Of a DNA stretch of 64,000 nt, positions 19,801 through 27,860 are shown in pieces. The stretch spans positions 1 to 64,000 of the forward strand of contig NC_016588.1 of NCBI RefSeq assembly GCF_000283655.1, given 5' to 3'. How positions within the stretch are numbered: the first letter of the stretch is position 1; each line of letters begins with the position of its first letter. The position numbers and the translations under genes were made by a program. This stretch comes from Azospirillum lipoferum 4B. Lineage in GTDB: Bacteria > Pseudomonadota > Alphaproteobacteria > Azospirillales > Azospirillaceae. The notes beneath the pieces were generated by a model that was given only the letters and a program-made list of their open reading frames with translations, did not search any database and was not told where the DNA came from.

Positions 19801-20272
19801 GCCGGTGCACCGAGGCATAGGGGGAGTTCGGCCGGTCGCCGGTCGCGTGGCCGATGTTGGTCAGGGCGAATTTCTGGTCCTGCGCCCCGCCGGCCAGCAG
19901 CACATGCGGACCGGAGGAGGGAGACGGCAGCAGCGACAGGACCTCGATCCGCGGCTTGCGCAGCAGGGCCAGCAGTGCGCGCGCATGAGCTTGCAAGGAG
20001 GCTTGCCAGGAGGACGGCGCATCCGGCGCCGACGCGGTCAGCCGTGCCAGCAGGGCGACGGCGCCGGTTTCGTCGCCGGCGATCCACAGGGCGGCGGCCT
20101 CATGGAAACGGGGGGCGAAGCCGTCGAAGCGGCCAAGCCCGTCGATGGCTTCGTCGGTCCGGCCGATGAGGCCGAGAGCGGCATGATGCTGCCAGAGGTC
20201 GTCACGCCCGAGTGCGACAAGGCCGGTATAGTTTCCGGTTACGAAGAGGTGTTCGGCGTCGTTTCTCTGCAT
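16889..20272 (-). CDS. Large multidomain glycosyltransferase-like protein (1127 aa)
   Basis: Residues ~1-90 are TPR-like helices. Residues ~100-430 look like a GT-B glycosyltransferase (DVDLFLSGTLFAAWHPDKAA, then GFNGFLDSATYYDLLSRSKL, then MVTRGIEAACMGCVTLVQEG). A helical middle includes VNPDSWVLAPEDDVLPYDLF. A region from ~770 resembles a degenerate GT2 domain (ALSVVVVDRAQRN). The last ~110 residues form a beta-rich module (YVLHGPHIKLPAGDYRLVVT) also found at the C terminus of the protein at 25364-27415. The ATG at 20272 is preferred; one at 20287 is also in frame. It overlaps the Nudix gene by 34 bases and so belongs to the same minus-strand operon. Exact donor unknown. Confidence 0.75.
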   Translation of the reverse strand: MQRNDAEHLFVTGNYTGLVALGRDDLWQHHAALGLIGRTDEAIDGLGRFDGFAPRFHEAAALWIAGDETGAVALLARLTASAPDAPSSWQASLQAHARALLALLRKPRIEVLSLLPSPSSGPHVLLAGGAQDQKFALTNIGHATGDRPNSPYASVHRLWRGGEPPDFVLCEMVEWHQIPPDLDSLPCPLLGQTADYDMHIQAMLPWLRLFDEVLVTDHTEHAGVRPLVDAPVTTVPKSFGHPAGLPRLRRRDRDVDLFLSGTLFAAWHPDKAALIHQMLGIEGLRLVGFNGFLDSATYYDLLSRSKLAVAYYRRPGGMVTRGIEAACMGCVTLVQEGSVLPLYAGSDHGLVSYPATADGLARTIRRVLDQYDEFEARAWRAAPRLRQALAPDIAASHYLRLCTVLAARPRPPRRPGSKVGLQERVQKRVVFWKGWQPGGGRTETVEALEAANIAHWEALLKRCGAWDDPAVGRAANDMAREMLIGLGCRLMSSSEEEGRGGTDPVPAGSAAAALRTRLFAFQDLWIARRPRDLVPRFNAVRARLHFGTAQDVAGALLAIKTILAVNPDSWVLAPEDDVLPYDLFERFFNYRAYLDRVVADLSAQAQEDRLPAEGRRSELVRLIRASLHHYLARAAGGGAAGFGHAREAVRLDPDFPFFRLDLAKRLAVMAGEAERADAVTLLTGLAGSSMVAVEARDILLRLRAETPQLLTGNPAEDPAPNAARIELALIDTENYRARLTSPYFRSQQIARNGWRGPWMQRMTAHAPAPAPAAALSVVVVDRAQRNCGTLFAELDRQTVSRDRCERILVELYDDVTENAARQSDLVIACCQTDSVPHASRGLNAGLIAAAAGVTALISGIPAGGDGIPVDFLARALERLSRPDGPAEILLHRFSGTGGILVGRTPDLLAWGGLDEHEAFQGNADGIADFAARLRRNGVAVREPATADLPATPPDPLRLRLWPGLAGSDRRHPLLGNPLVVRRADSLRMDNGGLELLERMERSIAVDGHGNAGPVRVPVDAAPSYVLHGPHIKLPAGDYRLVVTGRAERVRAADQPVLGMEIVQDGDIKLLSGGLAAASLPEGATIGFRIPGLSYRPDGGLEFRIVHLGKATLTIDSLRLHRLNGGER

Positions 20273-20904
20273 TCCCGCTTCAGCCATGCCAGGGCGCGGT
20301 AGATTCCGATCAGAGTCGCCGCATCCTCGATCTCGGAGTTGCCGGCCATCCGCTCCACCGTTTCCAGGTCGAACAGAGTGGTGGCGCCGAGGCCTATTTC
20401 GATTTCATCCGGCCCGCTTCCGTCGGGGACGGTGCCGGAGATGGCGGCGGCGGTATCCGGCCGGCCGGACGGCCGGCAGCGGCGGGCCAGGAACAGCAGG
20501 CCCCGTGCCGCCATGGTCGCGCCTTCCGGCGTGAAGGAGCCGAGCGGGACCAGATCCTCCGGGTCGCAAGCCAGACCGGTCTCCTCGGTCAGTTCGCGCC
20601 GGGCGGCATCGGCCGGGTTCTCGCCCGCGTCGATGAAGCCCTTCACCATCTCCCAACTGCGCTGTCCGAGCGGATGGCGATGGTTGTGCAGCAGGGCGAA
20701 CCGGCCGTCCGTTTCCCCCAGCACCGCCACGCCCGTGACCATGTCGGGGCCGGCATGCATCGGCTCGACGACCAGATAGCCGTCGACGGTGGTGCCGTCG
20801 CCGCGCAGGTCGTCGGCGTAAGCCCGCCATTTGCTGTTCGCATAGACAAGGCGGCGGGAGGTGAGGATGGGCGGCATCGGGTGAAAATCCGGGGCGGAGG
20901 TCAA
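20239..20904 (-). CDS. Nudix hydrolase
   Basis: A 221-aa Nudix protein. The box GX5EX7REUXEEXGU is complete (GFIDAGE, then RRELTEETGL about residues 90-112), so catalytic metal binding is intact. Upstream GVAVLGETDGRFALLHNHRH fits NDP-sugar or ADP-ribose pyrophosphatase relatives. A nucleotide-sugar or GDP-sugar substrate is suggested by its place between the heptose kinase and the large transferase. The frame begins with TTG at 20904, overlapping the stop of the kinase gene and preceded by GGAG; an ATG at 20877 is the alternative start. Confidence 0.88.
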   Translation of the reverse strand: MTSAPDFHPMPPILTSRRLVYANSKWRAYADDLRGDGTTVDGYLVVEPMHAGPDMVTGVAVLGETDGRFALLHNHRHPLGQRSWEMVKGFIDAGENPADAARRELTEETGLACDPEDLVPLGSFTPEGATMAARGLLFLARRCRPSGRPDTAAAISGTVPDGSGPDEIEIGLGATTLFDLETVERMAGNSEIEDAATLIGIYRALAWLKRECRETTPNTSS

Positions 20905-21908
20905 TCCGCTCCGACCTCATAGCTCGGTTCGTAGACGATGATCTTGCTGCCGCCGTAATCGATGCCGAACTTGACGGTGATCAGGCGGTTCAGCCGCTCG
21001 ATCAGGCGGCGGCGCATCTCGGGCTTGACGAAGAACAGCATGAAGCCGCCGCCGCCGGCACCCAGCAGCTTGCCGCCGCTCGCCCCGGCCGCACGCGCCT
21101 CCGCATAGATCTCGTCGACGATGGGGTTGCTGACGGAGCTGGCGAGCTGGCGCTTGAGCTGCCACGCCTCGTGCATCAGCTCTCCCAGCCGGTAGGTGGG
21201 TTCGCGTTCGTCGCTGAGCAGGGAGACCCCCTCGTCCACCATGGCGCGGATGCCCATCAGCTGGCGCTCGCGCTGCTCCAGGTTTTCGATCTTCTCCTTG
21301 GCGACTTCCGACGCGATGCGCGACAGGCCGGTGAAGACCAGCAGCATCGACGACAGAAGTTCGGCGCGCCGTTCCGGGCTGATGATCAGGGGCGTGACGG
21401 CGAAACCGCCGTCGGTGTGGAAATCGATCCGGTTCAGACCGCCGTAGGCGGCCCAGATCTGATCCTGGTAGCCGACATTCTCGCCGATCACCTGCTGTTC
21501 GATGCGGATCGCCTCATTCGCCAGATCGCGCTTGCCGGCCATCTCCCCACGCATGGCGTAGAGGGCGTTCAGCAGGCCGACGGTGAAGGACGAACTGGAC
21601 CCCAGGCCCGAGCGGGCCGGCAGGTCTGCGTCGTGATGAACCTCCAGCCCGCGATGGGCCTTCATCTCGGAGAAGACGGCGCGGACGGCCGGATGTTCGA
21701 TCTCCTCGATGGTCTTGGCCAACTCGATGCGCGAATAGGCGAGACGGTACTTGTGCTCGAAGAAGGGCGGCAGGTTGCGGACGTTGAGATAGCAGTATTT
21801 GTCGATCGCCAGCCCGAACACGGCCCCGCCATGGCGCCGCACCCAGGTCGGATAGTCGGTGCCGCCGCCGAAAAGCGAAATGCGGAAAGGGGTGCGGCTG
21901 ATGATCAC
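20901..21908 (-). CDS. hddA: D-glycero-D-manno-heptose 7-phosphate kinase-like GHMP kinase
   Basis: A 335-aa GHMP-superfamily kinase. It begins ISRTPFRISLFGGGTDYPTW, the HddA-type N terminus, carries the ATP loop LPARSGLGSSSSF near residue 100, and has the C-terminal GGKLLGAGGGGFMLFF motif. HddA phosphorylates C1 of heptose 7-phosphate in GDP-D-glycero-alpha-D-manno-heptose synthesis. The partners GmhA (60975-61574) and an HddC-GmhB fusion (48324-49595) are in the same window, completing the pathway. Start: GTG 21908, with AAGGAT eight bases upstream; the frame extends 13 codons further without a better signal. Overlaps the Nudix start. Confidence 0.87.
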   Translation of the reverse strand: MIISRTPFRISLFGGGTDYPTWVRRHGGAVFGLAIDKYCYLNVRNLPPFFEHKYRLAYSRIELAKTIEEIEHPAVRAVFSEMKAHRGLEVHHDADLPARSGLGSSSSFTVGLLNALYAMRGEMAGKRDLANEAIRIEQQVIGENVGYQDQIWAAYGGLNRIDFHTDGGFAVTPLIISPERRAELLSSMLLVFTGLSRIASEVAKEKIENLEQRERQLMGIRAMVDEGVSLLSDEREPTYRLGELMHEAWQLKRQLASSVSNPIVDEIYAEARAAGASGGKLLGAGGGGFMLFFVKPEMRRRLIERLNRLITVKFGIDYGGSKIIVYEPSYEVGAD

Positions 21909-22099
21909 GGGCGATATCCTTATGCTGATCCGGACCGCCGGCTTCAAAAATGTCCGGCCTGCTCGATGAATGGCGGCTCACCCCTTTCCGGGGCCCTCTA
22001 CCGTCCATCGGATGCTTACTGAAGCAAGAAATGGACGGTAACCTTCTGATTTCCCCTGGGATTCATGCGTCGGGCGACTTCGCCTGGAACGATCTCACT

Positions 22100-23620
22100 C
22101 TAATCGGCCAGGACTTCCATGCCGCTCTCCAGCAGAGCGCGGGACAGGGAATGCTTGGTCATCTGTTCGATATGCTCGCGGGTTTCCCAGCCGAAGCGCT
22201 GGGCCACCATGTCGAGATAGCGCTTGTTGGTGAAATATTCGGTAAAGGCCTGATCGCGGAAGCGCAGGACCTCTGCGGCGGAAATCTTTTCCGTCGGCAG
22301 GGGGGTACAGTCATGGCTGTGCTGGGAATAGCCGCTCCACTGTTCCGGCAAGGCCCATCCCTTTTCCACCGCCATGGCGTAGAGCGGCGATCCCGGATAG
22401 GCCATCGCGGAATAGAAGTTGCCGAATTCGCAGTTCAGTTCCTTGGCCAGTTCCAGCGTCGCCCGCATGCTTTCCACATCGTCGTCGGGCAGGCCGAAGA
22501 TGTAGTTGCCGATGACGTGGATGCCGGCGGCCTGGATCGACTGCACCACGACACGGATGTCGTCCTGGGTGAAGGACTTGGACGCGCCGTCGCGGACATG
22601 CTCGCTGCCGGATTCGATGCCCAGGGCAAGCCAGCGGAATCCCGCCTTGCGCAGCTTTTCCAGCATGTGCGGCTTGACCGTGTCGACCCGGGCGTAGGCC
22701 CAGATGTTCAGGTCATAGCCGCGCTCGATCAGCCGGTCGCAGATCGCCAGGACATGGCGCTCGTTCAGGACGAACATCTCGTCGATGAACTTGTAGGTCT
22801 TGACGCCATAGTCGTTGTACAGCCGGTCGATCTCGGCGACGACGGCGTCGGGCGAGCGCATGCGGTAACGGTTCACCCCGAACGGCGCGTTGATGCAGCA
22901 GAAGCTGCATTTGTAGGGGCAGCCGAGCGAGGTGTAGATGGAGGCATAGGGCTGCCGCGACCCGAGATTGCCGAAGCATTGCCAGTTGTGCGCCCGGTAC
23001 TTCTCCATCGGCAGCAGATCCCACACGTCGCCGTGCAGGTCGCGGTCGAGATCCTTGATCAGGGCCGGGGCGAGGTTGTTGCGGATCGTGCCGCCATCCG
23101 TCTCATCTTCGGTCCCCGCCACGCGGTAGACCAGCCCTTCCACCGCTTCGAGCGGCGGAGTCGGTTCCTTCAGCGCATCGAGAAGCTGGGCGACGGTCAC
23201 CGGCCCTTCGCTGTTGCAGGCGAAGTCCACCGCCTCCTCGCGCAGGGTGCGCTCGGGCAGGGCGGCGACATGGCCGCCGACGATGATGATCGGCTGTTCG
23301 GGCAGGCGCGCTTTGATGGCGCGGCAGGTCAACCCGGCTCCGACCATCTGCTGGGTCGAGGCGGAAGGCTGATGGCCGAACACCACCATCGCGACCAGGC
23401 GTGGCGCCAGTTGGGCGATGCGCTCCGCCACCTGGTCGGCGGTCAGGTGATCGGCCTCGGCGTCGATGATATGGATGGAATGGCCGCGGTCGCGGACATA
23501 GCCGCCGATCAGCCGGCACCACAGCGGCGGTTCGATCGCCGTCAGAGTTGACCCGAGGGACTGATAGATCTTGGTCCGCTCACCAGGGTTGACGAGGACG
23601 AGATCGACGTTCGGACTCAT
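22100..23620 (-). CDS. B12-binding domain radical SAM protein
   Basis: A 506-aa protein. The N-terminal ~150 residues form a cobalamin-binding-like Rossmann domain (PIIIVGGHVAALPER) without the DxHxxG lower-ligand motif, as usual in this class. The radical SAM core has Cys234, Cys238 and Cys241 (SLGCPYKCSFC) for the 4Fe-4S cluster. The pattern EMFVLNERHVLAICDRL, with ALGIESGSE and HVIGNYIFGLPDDD, is typical of class B radical SAM methyltransferases and related enzymes. It lies next to the heptose kinase gene, so a C-methylation or rearrangement of a sugar is possible. The true substrate is unknown. No strong ribosome site was seen before ATG 23620. Confidence 0.88.
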   Translation of the reverse strand: MSPNVDLVLVNPGERTKIYQSLGSTLTAIEPPLWCRLIGGYVRDRGHSIHIIDAEADHLTADQVAERIAQLAPRLVAMVVFGHQPSASTQQMVGAGLTCRAIKARLPEQPIIIVGGHVAALPERTLREEAVDFACNSEGPVTVAQLLDALKEPTPPLEAVEGLVYRVAGTEDETDGGTIRNNLAPALIKDLDRDLHGDVWDLLPMEKYRAHNWQCFGNLGSRQPYASIYTSLGCPYKCSFCCINAPFGVNRYRMRSPDAVVAEIDRLYNDYGVKTYKFIDEMFVLNERHVLAICDRLIERGYDLNIWAYARVDTVKPHMLEKLRKAGFRWLALGIESGSEHVRDGASKSFTQDDIRVVVQSIQAAGIHVIGNYIFGLPDDDVESMRATLELAKELNCEFGNFYSAMAYPGSPLYAMAVEKGWALPEQWSGYSQHSHDCTPLPTEKISAAEVLRFRDQAFTEYFTNKRYLDMVAQRFGWETREHIEQMTKHSLSRALLESGMEVLAD

Positions 23621-23959
23621 GGGATTGTTGCCAGACTCGGGTCTTGAGAAGTGTGTCGGTCAGCATATTCCGAAGGTAAAGGGCGGTCTAGGGAAAACAA
23701 ATCATCTTGTGCAATAATTTAAGGTACATATCACCAGCAACCGGGCCGCCGACCATTGAAGCGCGGGGCCGGCATGTTAAAAACCTGAAATTATTTATTG
23801 CGCATAGAGGAGTATGACAAACCCGATACCAGAAAACCTCCGGATGTCGCCGCGCGATCTCTTAAGACCTATTCAGGTCCCGGCGCATGGAGGATGGCCG
23901 CCTTCGGTTCGGGCCGGCATAGCATGCCATAATATGCCACGTCTCTCCGGTAAACGGGA
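23621..23959. other. Intergenic region, AT-rich, upstream of the radical SAM gene
   Basis: About 340 bases between the radical SAM gene start and the end of the second GDP-fucose-synthase-like gene. The part from ~23640 to 23830 is much richer in A+T than its surroundings, which suits a promoter for the minus-strand radical SAM operon, but I found no convincing -35/-10 pair. A well-placed AGAGGAG before an ATG at 23814 opens a 97-codon frame that runs antisense into the neighbouring gene; I do not call it a gene. Confidence 0.5.
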
Positions 23960-24931
23960 TCAGGCGGATTGTCGCGCATTCCACCAGACGCATGTCCGCT
24001 CCAGGCCGTCGCGCAGCGGTGTCCTGGCGCGCCACCCGAGCGTCAGGCAGCGCGAGGCGTCCAGGCCTTTGCGCGGCATGCCGTCGGGCTTCTCCACGGC
24101 ATAGTGGAAGCCGCCGTCGTAACCGACCGCCGCGGCCACCATCTCCGTCAGTTCGGCGATGCTGACATCCTCGCCCGAGCCGACATTGACGATCTCTTCG
24201 CCGCTGTAACGCTCCATCAGGAAAACCAGGGCATCGGCGGCATCGTCCACATAGAGGAACTCGCGCCGCGGCCGGCCGGTCCCCCAGACCTCCACCGGCC
24301 CGGTCCCGGCCGCCTTCGCCGCCTGGATCTTGCGGATCAGGGCCGGCACCACATGGCTGGCGGCCAGGTCGAAATTGTCGCCGGGACCGTAGAGGTTGGT
24401 CGGGACGACGGCGATGAAGTCGCGGCCGTACTGGCGGCGATAGGCCTGGCACAGCTTGATGCCGGCGACCTTCGCGGTGGCATACCACTGGTTGGTCGGC
24501 TCGAAAGCGCCGGTCAGCAGGGAGTCCTCGACGATCGGCTGGTCGGCGAATCTGGGGTAGATGCAGGACGATCCGAGGAACATCAGCTTTTCCACCCCGG
24601 CCAGATGGGCGCCGTGGATGATGTTGGCCTCGATCGCCAGGTTGTCATAGAGGAATTCGGCCGGCCGGGTGTCGTTGGCCAGGATGCCGCCCACCGTGGC
24701 GGCGGCGACGAACACGGCTTGCGGGCGTTCGCGCAGCATCCAGGCCTCGACGTCGCCCTGGCGGCGCAGATCGACCGCACCGCGGCCGACGGTAAGCGGT
24801 TGCGCGCCTTCGGCCGTCAGCCGGCGGAGCAGGGCCGAGCCGACCATGCCCGTATGCCCCGCCACCCATACCCGCTTTCCGGCAAGCGGATACACCACCG
24901 GAGCCGCCTGCGTTCCAGTCGTGCTGTCCAT
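23960..24931 (-). CDS. GDP-L-fucose synthase-like epimerase/reductase, second copy
   Basis: A 323-aa short-chain dehydrogenase, strongly similar in motif order to the protein at 7574: VWVAGHTGMVG (NADP binding), FLGSSCIYPR, and WYATAKVAG with the catalytic Tyr near residue 150. AGGAAGGA before ATG 24931 is a strong ribosome site. Because a first fcl copy exists, this one may act on another GDP-4-keto sugar. Candidates are the 3,6-dideoxy sugar from the ColD-like enzyme (as ColC does) or an oxidised GDP-heptose (as the fcl-like reductase of the C. jejuni heptose pathway does). Sequence alone does not decide. It stands alone between two AT-rich gaps. Confidence 0.87.
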   Translation of the reverse strand: MDSTTGTQAAPVVYPLAGKRVWVAGHTGMVGSALLRRLTAEGAQPLTVGRGAVDLRRQGDVEAWMLRERPQAVFVAAATVGGILANDTRPAEFLYDNLAIEANIIHGAHLAGVEKLMFLGSSCIYPRFADQPIVEDSLLTGAFEPTNQWYATAKVAGIKLCQAYRRQYGRDFIAVVPTNLYGPGDNFDLAASHVVPALIRKIQAAKAAGTGPVEVWGTGRPRREFLYVDDAADALVFLMERYSGEEIVNVGSGEDVSIAELTEMVAAAVGYDGGFHYAVEKPDGMPRKGLDASRCLTLGWRARTPLRDGLERTCVWWNARQSA

Positions 24932-25363
24932 GGTGCATCCTTCCTGTCCGTCGGCATGCCGTTCGGCCGGGGGCGAATGCCGTTGGCCAGTAAAAGGAAA
25001 ATAACGACCCATTGTGCGCACCGCAATCCAAATGCCGCATCCAGGCGACCCGCCCAGAAGTGAGTATCCAAGTATGAGGAGGCATCTTCCGCGGCATCGG
25101 CGCGCCACCGATCCAAGAATGCGGAAGGACCATCCGCCGCATCGTCCCGGTTTCCACCGCCTCCACGGACGCCGTCGAGAAAGTTTTACAGTTTGATTAA
25201 GGATAATAAATAAAGAGAGAATCCACTCTCGCTTTCTCGATTCATTATTGATAAAAATTGATGTTTCCATTCGGCCCGCGGCGTAATATCAAAAGTGCAT
25301 GTCGGCTGCATGTCCTTTTTAGGAAAATATTCTGGCTTAACCCTCGCGCATCCCAGGGCTTCC
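24932..25363. other. Divergent intergenic region, AT-rich
   Basis: About 430 bases separate the minus-strand reductase from the plus-strand 25-37 kb block. The half from ~25180 to 25300 is strikingly AT-rich (TTTGATTAAGGATAATAAAT), with a short hairpin GAGAGAATCCACTCTC. It probably carries the promoter of the following block, but no sigma-70 pair with correct spacing could be assigned. No gene was recognised in it. Confidence 0.45.
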
Positions 25364-27415
25364 ATGATCAAGACAGAATTCAAAAGCAATGTTAAGAAGG
25401 CTCCTAAAGTTAGCTTTGTTCTTCTTGATTGGAAATGCCGGGAAAGTTTCCACTCCCTTGATTACTTGGCAGATCAGGATGTTCCGCGGCATGATTATGA
25501 AATCATCTGGATTGAGTACTACGCTCATAGGTCAAAAGAGATAGGCGATAAGATATCCGACTATAAGGGTAAGGGGCGTCCGGCGCCTGTTGACCTTTGG
25601 ATTATTATGAATATGCCGGATGCCCTATACTATCATAAACACCTAATGTACAATATTGGTATTGCAAAGAGTCGGGGTGATATTGTCATCATCTGTGATT
25701 CTGATGCGATGTTCACGAAATCCTTTGTTCGGACGGTGATCGAAACCTTTGAACGCACGCCTGAAATTGCCCTGCACTTTGACGAAGTGCGCAATTCCAA
25801 GCAGGATTTCTATCCTTTCAACTATCCGCCGTTCGAACTGCTGACCGGGGATGGGGCGATCAATTGGCGCGACGGCAAGACCACCGGGCTGTGGGATACC
25901 GAGGATCCGCTGCATAGCCGCAATTACGGGGCGTGCCTGTGCGCCAGGCGTTCCGACCTGATCGCCATCGGCGGCGCCGATGAACACATGGATTACCTTG
26001 GCCATGTCTGCGGCCCGTACGAACTGACCTTCCGCCTCGTGAACAAGGGCCTGAAGGAGGTCTGGCACGAAAGCGAATTTCTGTACCACACGTGGCATCC
26101 GGGATCGGATGGCGACTTCAACTACATCGGACCCACCGATGGCCGGCACATGTCCTCCACCGCACTCGAAGCGCTGGAGACCGGTCGCATCATGCCGCTC
26201 ACCGAGAATCCGGTCATCCGCCACGAGCGCGAAAACGGGGTGCCGCCGGCGAACGGCCAGTTCATCGATCCTGCCTGCCTGACGGCCTGGACGCAGGAGG
26301 AGGTGGCGAAGTCGCCCCGCTTCAAGCTCTTCAAGCGCGGCCAGGGCGGCACCAAGCTGGTGCGGGAACTGGCCACCTACAACATCCTGTCCTACGACGG
26401 CAAATTCTACGGCGTCCCGCATTCCCTGGGGCCGGTGGATCTGGCCAGGAAGGAGGATCGGGAAAAGCCGCAGATCGTCGAAGGTGCCTCGGCCGACGAA
26501 ATCGAGGCGCTTCTGGCCGGGGGCCCGCCCCCCGCTCCCGTCGCGGCGCTTCCTGTGCAGCAGCCCTCCCAACCCTCCAGACGGCGGGGCGTCCAGGCTC
26601 CTCCGGTTCTGGTCGGTATGGTCGGGCCTTTCAACGTGGTCTCCTATGACGACGCCTATTTCGGCGTTCCGACCTCGCTGGGGCCGGTCGACCTGGCGGA
26701 TCCGGCCCAGCGCGCCTTGCCGGAAATCCTGAAGGCCGCGACATGGAGCGACGTGGACTCCATGATCCGGGCGCAGCGCCTGATCCGGCTGGAGGTGGAG
26801 AGCCGTGCCCGGGAACAGATGCTGGAGCAGTTGCGGGCGGAACTTGCCGCCAAGGACGCGATGATCGCGGACTTCCTGGACACGATCACCGCCTTGCGCG
26901 GTGAAAGCCAGAGCTGGAATGAGGAACGCGAGCGCCTGCGTCGGGAGGTGTTCAGCTTGCAGTTCCGGTTGAACGGTGCCGAGCTGTTGGACTCGTTCAC
27001 GCCGACCGACATCGCGGAGCGCCGTGCCGACGGCATCCGCGTCACCGCCGACAAGCCGGTCGGCTGTTTCCTGCACGGCTCGCGCCTGTCGCTGGGCAAG
27101 GGCAAGTACACGCTCGACATCTGGGGCGCAAGGCAGCACGCGTCCGCAGCGGGTCTGCCGGTTTTGAATGTGGAATTGATCAGCAACGGCACGACCACCG
27201 TCGGGACGTTCAATACCGAGCACTTCGCCGAAACGGCCACGCTGGTCTCGCTGGTGTTCCAACTGAACGATGCGCCCACCGACGCCGGGCACGAGTTCGA
27301 AATCCGCCTCACCCATTATGGCCGTGTGGATCTGGTCGTCTCGAGGGTTCGGCTGCGCTTGATCTCCGATACGAGCGCAGCCTCCCCGGCGGGTCTTCAC
27401 AGACAGCACGCATGA
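25364..27415 (+). CDS. GT2-like glycosyltransferase with repeated SLGPVDL modules and C-terminal beta domain
   Basis: A 683-aa protein. Residues ~10-260 form a GT-A fold: VSFVLLDWKCRESFHSLDYL, then GIAKSRGDIVIICDSDAMF with a DSD metal-binding motif, and a galactosyltransferase-like YGACLCARRSDLIAIGGADE. Two copies of a ~45-residue module follow (near 339-384 and 422-467; core FYGVPHSLGPVDL and YFGVPTSLGPVDL). Then comes a coiled coil (~470-545) and a beta-rich end (CFLHGSRLSLGKGKYTLDIW) also seen in the 1127-aa protein. The first ~430 bases are AT-rich, unlike the rest of the gene, suggesting a mosaic origin. ATG 25364 starts the conserved part; an earlier in-frame ATG is less likely. Confidence 0.78.
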   Translation: MIKTEFKSNVKKAPKVSFVLLDWKCRESFHSLDYLADQDVPRHDYEIIWIEYYAHRSKEIGDKISDYKGKGRPAPVDLWIIMNMPDALYYHKHLMYNIGIAKSRGDIVIICDSDAMFTKSFVRTVIETFERTPEIALHFDEVRNSKQDFYPFNYPPFELLTGDGAINWRDGKTTGLWDTEDPLHSRNYGACLCARRSDLIAIGGADEHMDYLGHVCGPYELTFRLVNKGLKEVWHESEFLYHTWHPGSDGDFNYIGPTDGRHMSSTALEALETGRIMPLTENPVIRHERENGVPPANGQFIDPACLTAWTQEEVAKSPRFKLFKRGQGGTKLVRELATYNILSYDGKFYGVPHSLGPVDLARKEDREKPQIVEGASADEIEALLAGGPPPAPVAALPVQQPSQPSRRRGVQAPPVLVGMVGPFNVVSYDDAYFGVPTSLGPVDLADPAQRALPEILKAATWSDVDSMIRAQRLIRLEVESRAREQMLEQLRAELAAKDAMIADFLDTITALRGESQSWNEERERLRREVFSLQFRLNGAELLDSFTPTDIAERRADGIRVTADKPVGCFLHGSRLSLGKGKYTLDIWGARQHASAAGLPVLNVELISNGTTTVGTFNTEHFAETATLVSLVFQLNDAPTDAGHEFEIRLTHYGRVDLVVSRVRLRLISDTSAASPAGLHRQHA

Positions 27416-27478
27416 CGGGGCGGCTCTGCCGAGAGCCGGCCAGAAACAGATCATTCGCTTTCCAGCGGAGGGGACGGG

Positions 27479-27823
27479 GTGTCCAACAGGATGTTTGAGC
27501 AGCGTCTTGCCACGGTAGAGAGGCGGATGGCCGAACGAGACCGGCGGAACCAGGAGCTGTCGGCCCTGGTCGAAGAGGTGGGCGAGCAGAATCGGCTGCT
27601 CCGGCAGGTCTTGAGCGAACAGGACATGCGTATCCGGTCCCTGGAAGGCGCCTTGGCCGAACAGGCTCGCGTGCTTCAGGCCATCCGGGGGGAACGCGCG
27701 GATGCCGGCAGGCCGGCGGAGGGCGGCCCGGCTCTCCTCAGCCTGTCGGCCCGCGTTCAGCTGATCGACGATGCGCTGACCGACCTCCGCCTTGCTGTTT
27801 TGGAAAGGTCCGGCACCCGGTAG
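27479..27823 (+). CDS. Small coiled-coil protein
   Basis: A 114-aa protein, almost entirely a predicted heptad-repeat coiled coil (EQRLATVERRMAERDRRNQE, then LSALVEEVGEQNRLLRQVL). It starts from GTG 27479, preceded by GGAGGGG. It has no signal peptide, cysteine or catalytic motif. It sits between the modular glycosyltransferase, itself with a coiled coil, and the sulfotransferase/kinase fusion, and could be an oligomerisation partner for either. I do not recognise a family. Confidence 0.7.
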   Translation: MSNRMFEQRLATVERRMAERDRRNQELSALVEEVGEQNRLLRQVLSEQDMRIRSLEGALAEQARVLQAIRGERADAGRPAEGGPALLSLSARVQLIDDALTDLRLAVLERSGTR

Positions 27824-27860
27824 AGTGCCGCCGCCCGGTCATTCAGGCCGGGAGTGGCCG

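Noticed and set aside
23814-24104. 97-codon frame with a good AGAGGAG ribosome site
   Set aside because: Most of it lies antisense inside the second GDP-fucose-synthase-like gene and its sequence has no recognisable domain.
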